Origin: a bacterium
Lineage (GTDB): Bacteria; Verrucomicrobiota; Kiritimatiellia; CAIKKV01; CAITUY01
Direction: 5' to 3'
Assembly (NCBI GenBank): GCA_037128595.1
Contig: JBAXWB010000002.1
Location: 179,697-243,696, forward strand
DNA length: 64,000 nucleotides
Shown: positions 25,201 to 34,599 of the stretch, piece by piece
Layout of the letters: every line of letters begins with the position of its first letter
Position numbering within the stretch: the first letter of the stretch is position 1
Translations under genes and position numbers: made by a program
Notes under the pieces: generated by a model
Databases searched by the model: none
Seen by the model: only the letters and a program-made list of their open reading frames with translations
What the model was told of the DNA's origin: nothing

Positions 25201-25765
25201 ATGCCGCTGCCTGATTGGTTGCGTAATCAAAGTCCCCGCCGTCCAGTTCATCCGACCATACCAGGTTCGTGGTGTAGCTGATAATCAAGTCGCTGGCCTG
25301 AACCGGGGCATAGTAGGGCCGCCCGGATTCCGAATACCGCAGAGACCAGCCCGTCAAGGCCGTGTTCGTCGGTGAAAGAACCGTGCCCCCGTGGGCGCTG
25401 GCGTTCGTTTCATGGTCATGGAACTCAGCGGAAACATACTCAGCGGACCCGGTTGACGGAGTGACAACAATGTGGGCCGTCCTATTCGACATGGTGACAG
25501 TTGCCCCGGTAGCCGTGATGTTTGTCAGGGATGCCCTGTCAGTGGCGTTGCTCTGGATCTCATCAGAGAGCATACTTTTGTATGCTTCTAGGAGCACGGC
25601 AGAAGCCAAGTCATTGCTTTTGGCGAACCCCGCTGGATACAAGATTTGAAGCGTATCACGATCTACGGTGACGTTCCCTTGACCATGCGCCATCGGGCAC
25701 AACGCAAGAAGAACAATCGCGATGAACAGGAAATTCATGCGTGAATTTATATTCCGAATATTCAT
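22232..25765 (-). CDS. Giant collagen-like fibre protein with Sec signal peptide
   Basis: A 1177-residue protein. Residues about 10-30 (FLFIAIVLLALCPMAHG-Q) form a clear signal peptide. Two similar modules around residues 145-290 carry PYYAPVQASDLIISYTT and a DUF1566-like fold (AAAWGGRLPTRDELVAM, YYWSG, VRAVKE). Residues about 640-780 contain broken Gly-X-Y runs (GRDGRDGL, GTDGRDG, GLPGQDG) and end with a TINIGNVTTGTTAAVTNTG module shared with the fibre at 35,298. The C-terminal third is beta-rich and repetitive (LTLSNMT, TLTGASG), as in trimeric fibres. This is a likely receptor-binding or appendage fibre. The signal peptide is unexpected for a virion protein. Confidence 0.75.
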   Translation of the reverse strand: MNIRNINSRMNFLFIAIVLLALCPMAHGQGNVTVDRDTLQILYPAGFAKSNDLASAVLLEAYKSMLSDEIQSNATDRASLTNITATGATVTMSNRTAHIVVTPSTGSAEYVSAEFHDHETNASAHGGTVLSPTNTALTGWSLRYSESGRPYYAPVQASDLIISYTTNLVWSDELDGGDFDYATNQAAAWGGRLPTRDELVAMVLTSPGWNPNVGYYWSGTITTPGNAYLVDYANGDVYDVPTMGEYDVRAVKEVITSTTALDAFSSHIGQTTDAHGGVMRSASNPGANGQILYINTATGRPYWGTPAIEGGIQYLLTSGVARVNGRYVTTNYTVTVSNGTWDGSTATLTPTGMITVVSTVPIARWEYSHSTHIGMGLTDLIDTWAWVTNTHGLLSAGDIYSVRSIGNETADIPSIGEEGPVSISLSNLVVWTWGAPGLCGTTNSFEGTHVTVDDPAGELDPVNLRTMQERIDEVFGSMTPSRWADYDANGAGNKIDGVNMGGRRVYLDNQWSMLGSGNYFALSYNGKDILYVSMSNRLLSIAGFTPGPLMTVRVSTNTVTSKPWIEYTTDLTAGNWIEITNATSTYPTKTNGSYVMTFSSVWPTAYFRAVQASTNVNGLVVTVPLTVPAITLGGITKTSWPVGERGPAGKDGTNTQVTVFVGAAKGDQGVPGYTPVKGVDYWDGTVGRDGRDGLSGTNGAAGRDGTDGRDGRDGLPGQDGVIGRDGLPGISPTINIGNVTTGTTAAVTNTGNSTNVILDIVIPPGPQGPIGPGMTNLPAVWDADLISTNALFQKVGGQNVTRIDSNGITMIKGTLQMYEEDLSCNVRLWGGTRLAPSLTFQGHTNEWGLYDRGYNGHTIAGWSVAGSEVGLLWDGGIKLMTTNAAFDGKHLGDISGATGYPEPLFRAWNTNMNFSVLTLSNMTVTPGGIDVKDTLSTTRTRLDTTGMTYKNAGGIIRLTSGTEVYIKDELGRNRTMLDLNGVTTYDGPSQMPILGFGSLSLDAVSCKFTGGNLVWMLNSTYGLRLWDPYQTGLRFGVNYQGMQIYNASSQAVFSVDSGTTPLITMWNTVITNSGNLTFYGAVATNLLTLTGASGDIKALGRTTVGNLSLTNNGAVSFYATGGALMATITATNGGIQAFGRNIFSTNWPSGNSTNLGIGGRTNVYQFQSGYVTNIIIL
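25568..25587 (-). promoter_or_regulatory. Operator-like palindrome inside the 5' part of the fibre gene
   Basis: On the minus strand AAGCATACAAAAGTATGCTC, a palindrome with one mismatch to the perfect operator at 11,998. It lies about 180 bp inside the coding sequence. It could be an internal operator or roadblock, or a chance coding match, although the near-perfect symmetry argues against chance. Confidence 0.45.
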
Positions 25766-25771
25766 TGCCCG

Positions 25772-28700
25772 TCAATTCCTTTCGCTTATCGCTTTGGTTT
25801 GGCTGGCAAGTCGAATCACCTTATAAAAGTTTCGAGACATATTCCGTCTTTCCGCAACGGCATCACTGTATATTTTCTTTTCCTCTTCGCTTAAACTTGC
25901 GCGGAATTTGGTGTCATTCAACCTACTACCAGTAAATGCACGATTCGGATATTCTTGGAAATACTTGATAATCTGTTGGCGGGTTTTCGTCCCGTCAGAC
26001 AGGATCTTTCTATAGGCATCCACGGCCATGGAGTCATCACCCAGCGAGAGCGAAACTTTCAGCATGTGGAGCGGATCATTATCGGGGTCATAAATCACTT
26101 CCGGCGTAGCGGCAATACTGTGCTTTTTCCTGAATTCATCGGCCATTTTATAGACATCTTTGACCGCGCTATACCGCTTATTTGTGAATCCAAAGGCGTT
26201 CATGAAGCTTTCAATCAATCTCTGTTCTGGCTGACTTCTCAGAGAAATTGGCGTCGCGGTCTTTGCCAAATCACCAATCTGTTGCAACCCATCACGCTTG
26301 CGCCCAAATGCGTCACGACCCGTCAAAAACTCGATAGTCGTGCGGCCATAGACAGGATTTAGTCGGTTGAATGCAAAGTTTGCTGGCTCTGTGAACATGT
26401 GCATTATGTCGCCCTGTACTGTGCGCAAGCTATAAGCCCTTCCCTTTACTACCAGTGAAAAGGCGTTCTCGGGCTCAAGGTGATACTCGTCGTTGATTGT
26501 TTTATTCAACACTCTGGCCGCGACATACAGGGTTGCCGCTCCCAGGGCGAGGGCCACGCGCTGCTCACTTCCATATTGCGTAAGTGCCTGCGCCGCAAAT
26601 CGGCCACGGGCTTCAAGGAAGTCAGGAGCAAGTAACGTGAGCCTCAATAAATCCTGAGTTGTTTTACTCCGTCCAAGCATTTCATAATTAAGGTGTCCGA
26701 AAGCCGCATTCGATTCATTGGCAGTCAGCATGTAAAGGGCGTCCTCAGACATTTTGCCGCTCGCCATTTCCTTGGCATAAACCTTTCGATTTCGCTCAAC
26801 GGCATGTTCGGCCATGGTCATTTTCATGCGAGGAATGAACTCTTTGAATAGCGTATCATTCCAGTTTTGCAGATATTCACCGGCAATAGGCAAATGCCTG
26901 AACAGTGAACCCGAACCGCCGGAAAGTCCTTCACTCCATTGCTGGTGTCCCCGCGTATCAGAGATCATCAGCCCGCCCTTGACAAGTTTTGCCTGTGTCG
27001 ATTCCGGGTTGGTGATATTGATCTTGGTAAGATTGAACGGATTGACGCGATGTTCTAGACCGTGAACACCAATCTGAACAAAATGGAAGCCTGATAAATC
27101 AAGCATGGTCTGTTTGATCGTGCTGCTTATCCGCATAGCGGTATTGAGAATGGGGACTTGCGATATTTGAGATTTCCCAAGAAAAGCCTTTGCATCCTTC
27201 AAGGCCTCTGGATGCACAAGCATTTGCCCTTGAACAATTACCGGCTTTCCTTCTCCATCCGTAGATGCCCATTTCCATTTTCGGAAAGCAGGATGGTCGA
27301 GAGCCACATAGTCGGCCCGATTATTGGCAGGATCGTTTTTATCGGCCCGCTTGGTGAACGGCTTTACAAGAGTGGCGTCCTGTTCTCCCGTGGTCTCATC
27401 AACAATCCGCGACCCGCTACCGGACACGTCAAAGCGTGGACGGCCATCAGGCATAGTCATTCCCATTGCGCTTTTCACGAAAGCACGGTCCGCCATGGTC
27501 TTTGCAAACGCCCAGTCATAAGCCAGCAGTTGTTGCCGGACATCCTTCACCGTGCGGACCCCGGCCTTTTCAGCATCAATATTATACTGATTGAATCGTT
27601 TTTTAAGGAACCCGGCTTTCCCGGAAGCGATGTTGCCAGCACCGATTTCAGCCATGACACCCTTCTTCCAGGGAGTATCCTTCTCAAAGGTGCGGTTGAT
27701 GTAGTTTTCAATAACATCACTCATCCAGCCTTCGCGCACGGCGGTATTTCCCTGCTCCTCGTAATACTTACTCACCTTGTCGGCAAACACCTTTTGCTCA
27801 GGTGTCAATTTCATTGCGTCATGATATCCACGTTTGTACCGCTCCGGGGCCTCTACCGCTGAACGTTTAAGAACAGACATGTCGCCGCCAGCGTCAATGT
27901 AATTGCTGATTGCTTCCGATGTGCGTTGGTCGGGCAGTACCCGGCGAATGTCATTGGCAAATTCATGAGCAGACCTGCTCGCGGTTTGTAGTTGATACGA
28001 CCATTCACCAATAGCCTTTTGCCAGTCGGTGGCTTTGGGGAGACCGATAAAGGCCTCGCGGGTTACACGGCCTGCCGCTTTGAGGGCATCAACGGCTGAT
28101 AAAACAGAATCCTTGGCGTCAGAAATCTTTTTACTGAGATCGAGCGGATTATTCTTTGAATCCGAAAGAGATAACCCGCGTTTAGGCAAATCCTTCACTT
28201 CATCACGTAGCGTGTCGAGAGTCCGAAATGCCGGTTCTGTCGCCGTCGTCTCCCCTACCGTCCTATCCGCATAGACTCCATCAAGCAATTTTGCGTGCAT
28301 TGCCTTCAACTCATCAGCACCATTTGCCGTCCCGAAAAGCTGTTTGAGTCTGAACCATGCGCGGTCAAAATACCGCTTCAAATGCCCGGTGAATCCCTCG
28401 CCATGCTTCGCCGCATATTCCATGAACGCATCTGCCTGCTTTTCGTGATCCGGCTCAATGCGGTCAATTTTCTCGTTTTCTTCACGGTTAAGTACATCAC
28501 GAAGGCCATGCCATGCTTCATGAAAAAACGTGCGGTTCTGGTCTCCTTTCCCTGATACCGTCAAAACCTTATTGAAGTATTGCCCAAGTCGCTCGACACC
28601 ACCAGCCATGAGGCTATCAACTTGGTCCAGGCTGTAATTCGGCCCAAGCATTCTGCGAAGCAACTTGTCAGCATCACGGCGAAGCGGCGCCGGGGCATCA

Positions 28701-31700
28701 GAAAAGATTTCGCGGAACTTTGTTTTTGCGCCATCAGAAGATGGGGGCGGAACTTCCTTAACCTTTAAGGGATACTTCGCTGTCACGTCGTTGCCCTTGG
28801 TGTCAAGTACCCGAATAGACTTATACGGCCCCCCATCCTTGAGCGTTTCGGCATCCTTGGCGGTGACAGTTGCCTTCTGGCCCTTCTCGTTGGTTGCTTC
28901 AATACGAAGAAGCGGAGTACCGCGCCCCTGGGGAAGCGGTTCAAGCGTGCCACGGTTAGCAGCTTCCGTCAGAGAAATTGATGGTTTGACATCTTCAACC
29001 TTGGTAGAGGGCTCGGAAAGTTTCTTCCCCTCAAGATCCAGCGTACCATTGCCTTTTACAAGGTCGGCAGCGGCCTTCTCTTTTGTCTCGCGCTCCCTGA
29101 TAATGCGCTCACCATCGGCAGTTTTTTCACCGGCAAGCGTAAAACCGCCTTCATCTTCTCCGAAAAGCTGGGCCTGCTTTGGCTTTAGGCCGGTTGAGCC
29201 TTTAGTTGAGCCTGAACTATTTTCGCCGCTTCCCGCTGGGCGTCCTGTGTCGTCATGCCCTTTTCCCTTTTCAGGCGTTTTACCTCCGACAACAACGCCG
29301 CTTTTGCTTTCCAATGGATCTCCGGCAAGCTCATGTTTCCCTCCGACTTCTTCAAGTGGCGATAATTCTTTTCCGCTGACAGTTAGTATATCACCTGTTT
29401 CGTGATTGAGAATCTGATAATTAAGGCCATTCCGGTTAAGGTTCTTCAGTGAATTCGGCTTTTCTACAGCAACAACCGACCAATCGCCATTGTTCTTATC
29501 CCCGGAATAGGTGACATACGAATCAGTGGGAATGATACTGCCCTCTTTGGCAATCTCGCCCATACGCACGTCAATCTCCCGCGATTCAGCTTCTGCCTCA
29601 TCCCATTCCTCTTTATGTTTGCGAGCCCACCAGGCATCAGAAAGCTTTTTGCGAGTCTCATCACTCATCGGTTTCCGGGGTGTTCTCTGACTCTTCGCAT
29701 ATTCCTTCTGAGCCTTGTCAAAGATTTCCTGCTCCTTGGCGAACATCTTGTTCTCACGCTTCATCCCGGCAGGGGTCAATCCCCCATTTTTGAAAGACTC
29801 GCGGAAACCTTCAAACGTTTTCTTCGATGCCTCATAGCGCTTAGAAGCATTTTCAAAACGAAGCTTTCCCAGAGATTTATTTGATTCCGCCGTGTGATTA
29901 ACTTCAGCAGGCTTACCAGTAGCGGGAGATTTCACCCACTTTTTGAACTGGTCAACGGTCATCTCGGCCACACTGTCGCCACCACTCCACCCGGCTTGAT
30001 AGTTCCGCTGGTAGATTGCCTTGGCTTCCTCGGCAGAGTTGGCACCCATGACAACCTTGTGCTCGTCGAATTTCCCCGTTTTTGTATCAACTTGATTTAC
30101 AACAAATACCTTATCGCTCTGCGGGTTGTCTCGGTTCACAAACACGTCAACGTGATCTTTGTCCTTGCCAATAGTGCCCTTGATATACCCGTAATGATCC
30201 TCAAGCGGATTCCATTCCGGGCGGCGCTTGCTTCCAGCGGGATTCTCGATGGCAATATTGAGACCATGAACCTTGATATGTCCCTTGGGATAGTTCCCGG
30301 CATCCTTCTGCGCCTGGGTGGGCTCAGGCAATCCATTAAGCGGAGAAGTTGCCGCCTCATGTGCCTTCAACGCCACGTCCCGCGCCTCAGCCAAAGCGCC
30401 ATCAGGTTTTGCCTGAGAGGGGGAATTGTTGGCTGGCGCGGGAGTGGAAGAAATGGCCCCCCCTGCCTTAGCAGGTGCATTCGGATCTTTTAGATGCGCG
30501 ACAGTGGGGGGCTCAGGAAATGAATTCTCGCCCTGCGCCGGGGAAACGGTAGAGCGACCGACCTGTGAGCGTGCAGGACCGGCGTCAGGGCGAGAAATTG
30601 AATCGGGGGGCGTGACTTCTGCTTGAGAAGAGCGCCCCCACTGTGAAAGTAATGCTTGTTTTAACTCGGGATGATTAAGGCCTTCAGGAGACTTCCCGGT
30701 AACTGCATGATACAAAATGCCTAATTCGCGGGTTGTGTGACCTTCCAAGTCTTCAATCAACCGAGTATGCGCAACATCAGGCTTCCCCCGATTGATGGCG
30801 TCAGAGGCCGGTTCAGGTGCATTCAGCAGCCTATCAGCACGGCTCTCTACCGGGGTAAACTCTTGCCCAGTCATCATCTTCTCACGGAGTTTTTGGGCTG
30901 TGGTATTTGATGTGTCCCAACCATGCTCTTGCGCCAAGGTGTAAATTTGAACATCCGTCATGCGGTCAGGAGCAATAAACGTCCTTTGAGGCAGAAGATT
31001 GCGCGTCCCCATGACACGGTTCTCAAATGGTGGATTCCTAACATCAACTTCCGGGGCATCCTGGATCGTCTTATCGAGTTGAATTTTGTGACCAGTGAAT
31101 AATTCGTTTCGGAGTTGCGCGGCTGATTTATTGTGCGTCTCCATGCCATATTCTTGCGCCAAGGTGATTACTTGTGCCTCGCTCATGTTATTCAGTGAAG
31201 GCATATCGTACCGGCCAGAACGTAATAGTTTTGGCTCTGGCGGCTTCACGTCAACTTTCGGGGCAATACCTCCCCTGCGGCCCATGGCTGCGTTCATCAG
31301 CATGAAGGCCGGAATACTCTCGCCTCCCTGCTTAAACGTCTCCACCGGGTCAAATGGTTTCCCATTGACGGCTTGGTCATATAATCCATTGGAAACAGCC
31401 AAAATCATAGCATCCGTCGGGGCGCGTATGCCAATGCCTCCAAGGTAGGTTTTTGCAAGTGGCACAAATTTTCCAATAACTTGCCCGGCACCGCCCATGA
31501 CAGCGCCGCCTACAGCCCCCTTGATGGCTTCGTTAGCGATGCTGATATCTTCGGTGCCAGGTGCCCCCTTGACCTTTTCTGCCGCCGCTTCCCCGCCAGA
31601 CATACCTGCAAAAGTAGCAGCCGAACGCGCAATATTCGGCAATACCCGCTTTTCGACTTCGGACTTAGCTACCGCGAGGGCTTCTTTCGTGACTGCCGTT

Positions 31701-32212
31701 CCCGCCCGTTTTAATCCAGAACGAGCTATTGCAGTGGGGATGCCCCCGCCAGTAAGCATCAGCGGAACAGATCCAATCATCGAACCTATACCGGACGCAA
31801 TCGGGTGTGCTTCACGGTCTGCGGCTTCTTGCGCGTCCATTTCCATGGCGGTTTTCTCGCCAACTAATGTGCGCTGAATCTTTTCCCCCAGTGCCGTACC
31901 TGCAATAGCACCCCCAACATCACCAGCAATAACGCCAGCGGGACCCGCCGGGGCACCTACAACGGCACCACCTACCGCGCCAGCGGCCCCAACGATTGCA
32001 GGCCCTATGTTATATCCAACCCCACGAGCAAAGGCCCCGGCTGCGGAAGATTCAGGGGATGGGGCATTATCATCAAAGTTTATGTGGTCTACCGGCTTGG
32101 GAGACGTTTGCGTAACAGCATCAAAGTCAATATGACTACCAGCATCAGAAGGCGCGGCGGCTGGCATCGCGTCAAAGTCAATATGCTTCACGCCTGAGTC
32201 ATTCAAAGCCAT
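25772..32212 (-). CDS. Giant polyvalent ejection-type protein (InPase-like, zincin-like and LPD-type domains)
   Basis: A 2146-residue protein, far larger than its neighbours. It begins with three HIDFD-type repeats (about residues 10, 27 and 42). A Gly/Ala-rich hydrophobic segment follows (about 70-120, glycine-zipper like), then two related about 33-residue repeats (TLAQEYGMETHNKSAAQLR near 345 and TLAQEHGWDTSNTTAQKLR near 420). Residues about 635-755 match the inorganic-pyrophosphatase-like domain of polyvalent proteins (YPKGHIKVHGLNIAIENPAG ... KDHVDVFVN). Around 1229 is a zincin motif FFHEAWHGLRD (HExxH). The last about 600 residues resemble LPD38-type regions (PENAFSLVVKGRAYSLRT, FLTGRDAFGRKRDGLQ). 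Such proteins are packaged and injected with phage DNA to act early in the cell. Confidence 0.78.
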   Translation of the reverse strand: MALNDSGVKHIDFDAMPAAAPSDAGSHIDFDAVTQTSPKPVDHINFDDNAPSPESSAAGAFARGVGYNIGPAIVGAAGAVGGAVVGAPAGPAGVIAGDVGGAIAGTALGEKIQRTLVGEKTAMEMDAQEAADREAHPIASGIGSMIGSVPLMLTGGGIPTAIARSGLKRAGTAVTKEALAVAKSEVEKRVLPNIARSAATFAGMSGGEAAAEKVKGAPGTEDISIANEAIKGAVGGAVMGGAGQVIGKFVPLAKTYLGGIGIRAPTDAMILAVSNGLYDQAVNGKPFDPVETFKQGGESIPAFMLMNAAMGRRGGIAPKVDVKPPEPKLLRSGRYDMPSLNNMSEAQVITLAQEYGMETHNKSAAQLRNELFTGHKIQLDKTIQDAPEVDVRNPPFENRVMGTRNLLPQRTFIAPDRMTDVQIYTLAQEHGWDTSNTTAQKLREKMMTGQEFTPVESRADRLLNAPEPASDAINRGKPDVAHTRLIEDLEGHTTRELGILYHAVTGKSPEGLNHPELKQALLSQWGRSSQAEVTPPDSISRPDAGPARSQVGRSTVSPAQGENSFPEPPTVAHLKDPNAPAKAGGAISSTPAPANNSPSQAKPDGALAEARDVALKAHEAATSPLNGLPEPTQAQKDAGNYPKGHIKVHGLNIAIENPAGSKRRPEWNPLEDHYGYIKGTIGKDKDHVDVFVNRDNPQSDKVFVVNQVDTKTGKFDEHKVVMGANSAEEAKAIYQRNYQAGWSGGDSVAEMTVDQFKKWVKSPATGKPAEVNHTAESNKSLGKLRFENASKRYEASKKTFEGFRESFKNGGLTPAGMKRENKMFAKEQEIFDKAQKEYAKSQRTPRKPMSDETRKKLSDAWWARKHKEEWDEAEAESREIDVRMGEIAKEGSIIPTDSYVTYSGDKNNGDWSVVAVEKPNSLKNLNRNGLNYQILNHETGDILTVSGKELSPLEEVGGKHELAGDPLESKSGVVVGGKTPEKGKGHDDTGRPAGSGENSSGSTKGSTGLKPKQAQLFGEDEGGFTLAGEKTADGERIIRERETKEKAAADLVKGNGTLDLEGKKLSEPSTKVEDVKPSISLTEAANRGTLEPLPQGRGTPLLRIEATNEKGQKATVTAKDAETLKDGGPYKSIRVLDTKGNDVTAKYPLKVKEVPPPSSDGAKTKFREIFSDAPAPLRRDADKLLRRMLGPNYSLDQVDSLMAGGVERLGQYFNKVLTVSGKGDQNRTFFHEAWHGLRDVLNREENEKIDRIEPDHEKQADAFMEYAAKHGEGFTGHLKRYFDRAWFRLKQLFGTANGADELKAMHAKLLDGVYADRTVGETTATEPAFRTLDTLRDEVKDLPKRGLSLSDSKNNPLDLSKKISDAKDSVLSAVDALKAAGRVTREAFIGLPKATDWQKAIGEWSYQLQTASRSAHEFANDIRRVLPDQRTSEAISNYIDAGGDMSVLKRSAVEAPERYKRGYHDAMKLTPEQKVFADKVSKYYEEQGNTAVREGWMSDVIENYINRTFEKDTPWKKGVMAEIGAGNIASGKAGFLKKRFNQYNIDAEKAGVRTVKDVRQQLLAYDWAFAKTMADRAFVKSAMGMTMPDGRPRFDVSGSGSRIVDETTGEQDATLVKPFTKRADKNDPANNRADYVALDHPAFRKWKWASTDGEGKPVIVQGQMLVHPEALKDAKAFLGKSQISQVPILNTAMRISSTIKQTMLDLSGFHFVQIGVHGLEHRVNPFNLTKINITNPESTQAKLVKGGLMISDTRGHQQWSEGLSGGSGSLFRHLPIAGEYLQNWNDTLFKEFIPRMKMTMAEHAVERNRKVYAKEMASGKMSEDALYMLTANESNAAFGHLNYEMLGRSKTTQDLLRLTLLAPDFLEARGRFAAQALTQYGSEQRVALALGAATLYVAARVLNKTINDEYHLEPENAFSLVVKGRAYSLRTVQGDIMHMFTEPANFAFNRLNPVYGRTTIEFLTGRDAFGRKRDGLQQIGDLAKTATPISLRSQPEQRLIESFMNAFGFTNKRYSAVKDVYKMADEFRKKHSIAATPEVIYDPDNDPLHMLKVSLSLGDDSMAVDAYRKILSDGTKTRQQIIKYFQEYPNRAFTGSRLNDTKFRASLSEEEKKIYSDAVAERRNMSRNFYKVIRLASQTKAISERN

Positions 32213-32219
32213 CTTAACC

Positions 32220-33617
32220 TCATTTTACTTGATACGTTTTTCCGCCAAACGTAAATGATTTTGCACCGGACTGTTTTGCAATAGCCATTGCCTGCTCAGG
32301 ATTTTTTGGGCGTGCAGTAGGAGCCGGTTCAACAGGAGAAGTAGCGGCACGATCCGGCGATGATGGAGCGCCTTCACCATTCAGGCGATTGATATTTTCC
32401 ATGGCAGTATCCATGCCTTCTTGATCTTCCATTTGTTGCGCGTATTGATACATCTTCGTGAAGGCAGACATCTGATTTTGACGGGCTCGCTCTATTGAGG
32501 TATCCCCGCGATTCTTGCTTGATTCAACCAGTGCCTTACTGTGTGAATCCGCCGCACTGACAGTTGCCCGGTCTCTCCCAGCGGCAATGTCTTTCTCGTT
32601 CTGCATCTTTTCGCGCTCAATGGCATGTTTAATCTGGTCTGGACTAAACCCAGCCCTGGCAAGGGTGAGAGCGTGCTGTGCTTGCTGTTGTTCGATGGCA
32701 AGTTGATTACGACCGATTACACCGGCGACACGTTCATCACGAGACGGGCGCAAATTGAAGTGTGGTCCATCAAACGATTCAACCATCCTCCTGATGGATT
32801 CAGAAGGCAAACGAGGAGTGCCCATCACGCCGCCAGAACCCCGCTCAACGTCATTGGAAACCACTATTCCGCCACCAGGGGTAGTAGACCCGATGGCTGG
32901 CCGTGCAAAATTTCTTACTGCGGAAACTGCATTTGAAACCTGTGTACCGTTACCTCTGAAAATGCGGCCATTGGGGGCAACAACTCTCACCTCTCCAATT
33001 CCCAATTTGTTAGGGTCTCGGGCATGATCGAGCGCGACTTGCGCGGCTGCATTGGTATCCAATCCAGAATTTGACAATGATCTTGCGGCTTCCCACTGGG
33101 CTTCTTCACCGCTTAATGCTGGCTCAATTGACTCCAAATCCCCATCAGCACCGCGCTGGATCTCCCTTCCTCCAACAAATACCCCCGTTCGTCGTGGAAC
33201 AACACCGCTATTCGACACGGGCGGCGCTACATCTCGACTGACGACAGAAACAGGCGAAGGCTGTTCACCTACGAAAGTCCCGGCTTCGTGGTCAATACCA
33301 CGCATCGGATTGAGTTGCTTGGGAGGTTCGTACCATGGAGTTACGGGACGTGCTGCTTCTCCCGCCTGAACACTAGCAGGCGCCGGAGAGACACCATTTC
33401 GAGTTATAGGACTCCACCCGGTAGCTGATGCAGGATCAATCCGACTTACGACTGTAGGCGCTTTTAACGGGTCAAAAGACCCAAGTGCCCCGCGATATTC
33501 AGGAACACCTGACAGCAATTTATTTGCTCTCGCAAGTCTATCATAACCTGGCGCTACCTCGCTCCGAGTCATGTCCAATTTATTCTGAGCCTTAGGGATA
33601 AAGTCTTGCGTTGCCAT
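32220..33617 (-). CDS. Virion-associated protein, Gln-rich coiled coil
   Basis: A 465-residue protein when started at MATQDFIPKAQ; a start 18 bases upstream is weaker. The first 250 residues are Pro/Ser/Gly-rich and look disordered. Residues about 290-410 are helical (QLAIEQQQAQHALTLARAGF, MQNEKDIAAGRDRA, MYQYAQQMEDQEGM). The C-terminus reads AMAIAKQSGAKSFTFGGKTYQV. Eight bp separate it from the giant ejection protein, suggesting a second ejected or tail-needle-like protein. A promoter-operator lies immediately upstream. Confidence 0.6.
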   Translation of the reverse strand: MATQDFIPKAQNKLDMTRSEVAPGYDRLARANKLLSGVPEYRGALGSFDPLKAPTVVSRIDPASATGWSPITRNGVSPAPASVQAGEAARPVTPWYEPPKQLNPMRGIDHEAGTFVGEQPSPVSVVSRDVAPPVSNSGVVPRRTGVFVGGREIQRGADGDLESIEPALSGEEAQWEAARSLSNSGLDTNAAAQVALDHARDPNKLGIGEVRVVAPNGRIFRGNGTQVSNAVSAVRNFARPAIGSTTPGGGIVVSNDVERGSGGVMGTPRLPSESIRRMVESFDGPHFNLRPSRDERVAGVIGRNQLAIEQQQAQHALTLARAGFSPDQIKHAIEREKMQNEKDIAAGRDRATVSAADSHSKALVESSKNRGDTSIERARQNQMSAFTKMYQYAQQMEDQEGMDTAMENINRLNGEGAPSSPDRAATSPVEPAPTARPKNPEQAMAIAKQSGAKSFTFGGKTYQVK

Positions 33618-33643
33618 AAACCACCGACCTTTCATATTTCACA

Positions 33644-33690
33644 TAGCGTACTTTAGTATGCTTTGTCAATTTGTTTTCAACCACTCTCTA
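33644..33690 (-). promoter_or_regulatory. Promoter with operator overlapping the -10 box
   Basis: On the minus strand, TTGAAA is followed after 16 bp by TACTAA. That -10 candidate lies inside AAGCATACTAAAGTACGCTA (33,644-33,663), a variant of the phage operator palindrome. It starts about 27 bp before the start codon of the gene at 33,617, so it would drive the ejection-protein/fibre/lipoprotein transcript. Confidence 0.6.
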
Positions 33691-34016
33691 AGCGCCGTTT
33701 CGGCCTTTGACATCTCGCACGGCGAGCATTCGGCCTTAGAAATTCTGATCCTCTTGGCGTTGGCAATGACTTGGCCGGAAGACTTGGCCGGTTCCGGGAG
33801 GGTTTCAATTAATGCGCATAATTCCTCGAAATTCATGGTATCCAGAGATGGGGATTGAAGAGGTTCGTTTAAGTGTGTTTTTCGAATGTGGGCGTAGTCG
33901 TCATCCATGATTCCGAAAATAGGCCCATCCCCTTTATGCTTAAGAATTTCATCGAGAAATTCAGCGGGGCGTTTTCCTCTGAATGACTCAACATGAGCAA
34001 CGGTAAACCACTTCAT
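33666..34016 (-). CDS. Hypothetical phage protein with Cys pair
   Basis: A 116-residue protein starting at MKWFTVAHVESF, with GGAGGG ahead and an ATGA overlap with the previous gene. It contains a D-x-DD run (GIMDDDYAHIRKTH), a helical middle and CSPCEMSKAETALREWL at the end. Its 3' end runs to the operator. It may be a tail-associated or regulatory protein; no family recognised. Confidence 0.55.
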   Translation of the reverse strand: MKWFTVAHVESFRGKRPAEFLDEILKHKGDGPIFGIMDDDYAHIRKTHLNEPLQSPSLDTMNFEELCALIETLPEPAKSSGQVIANAKRIRISKAECSPCEMSKAETALREWLKTN

Positions 34017-34597
34017 AGGCCCTCCAGACAACGAACCGATAACGTCCATGCCGTGCCTGATGATGATCCGGCGACCTGCACCCGCAAATATGAAGCACCA
34101 CGAGGAATGATAATATCCTGAGACAGATGATTACTCATCATTCCTGTGTCCAGAAGAGTGGCAATGTTGGTCGAAATAATGAGTTGGTCAGGGATACCGT
34201 ATGCCTCAAATTCTATATGAATCGTCCCTTCCTGCGCTGAGAACGTCTGGTCATATCCTTCTATGCCACCAGCCGAATCGAGGGCGATATCACATACCGA
34301 GGGTAAGTCGGGTTCATCGTTGCAAGTGATGCCGTTTATCCAGGCCTCACACCGTTCGAGCCAGTCACCGGTCATGCATTGCCCTATCTCTCCGGGATCT
34401 TGTGCGCCGGTGGATTCCGTCATACTCTTGCATGAGCCACCGGCCATCAGTTGCTTGACGGCATAATAGGCCTTGCTGATGGATGACACCGCACACTGGT
34501 CAGGTTCAAGCGGTGAAATCGAAGTACAGCACCGTTCTGTTAATCCGTTGTAGGCGGCATAGAGTGCTTCGATTTTGGTTATGAGGTCACAGGGCAT
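34013..34597 (-). CDS. Cys-rich virion-associated protein, unknown
   Basis: A 194-residue protein with eight or more cysteines in the first 110 residues (RCCTSISPLEPDQCAVSS, GSCKSMTE, GQCMTG, RCEAWINGITC, SVCDIAL) and a beta-rich second half (HIEFEAYGIPDQLIIST, SYLRVQVAGSSSGTAWTLSV) resembling a PPC-like beta sandwich. The cysteine content would suit a disulfide-bonded extracellular protein, though no signal peptide is visible. Confidence 0.55.
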   Translation of the reverse strand: MPCDLITKIEALYAAYNGLTERCCTSISPLEPDQCAVSSISKAYYAVKQLMAGGSCKSMTESTGAQDPGEIGQCMTGDWLERCEAWINGITCNDEPDLPSVCDIALDSAGGIEGYDQTFSAQEGTIHIEFEAYGIPDQLIISTNIATLLDTGMMSNHLSQDIIIPRGASYLRVQVAGSSSGTAWTLSVRCLEGL

Positions 34598-34599
34598 GG

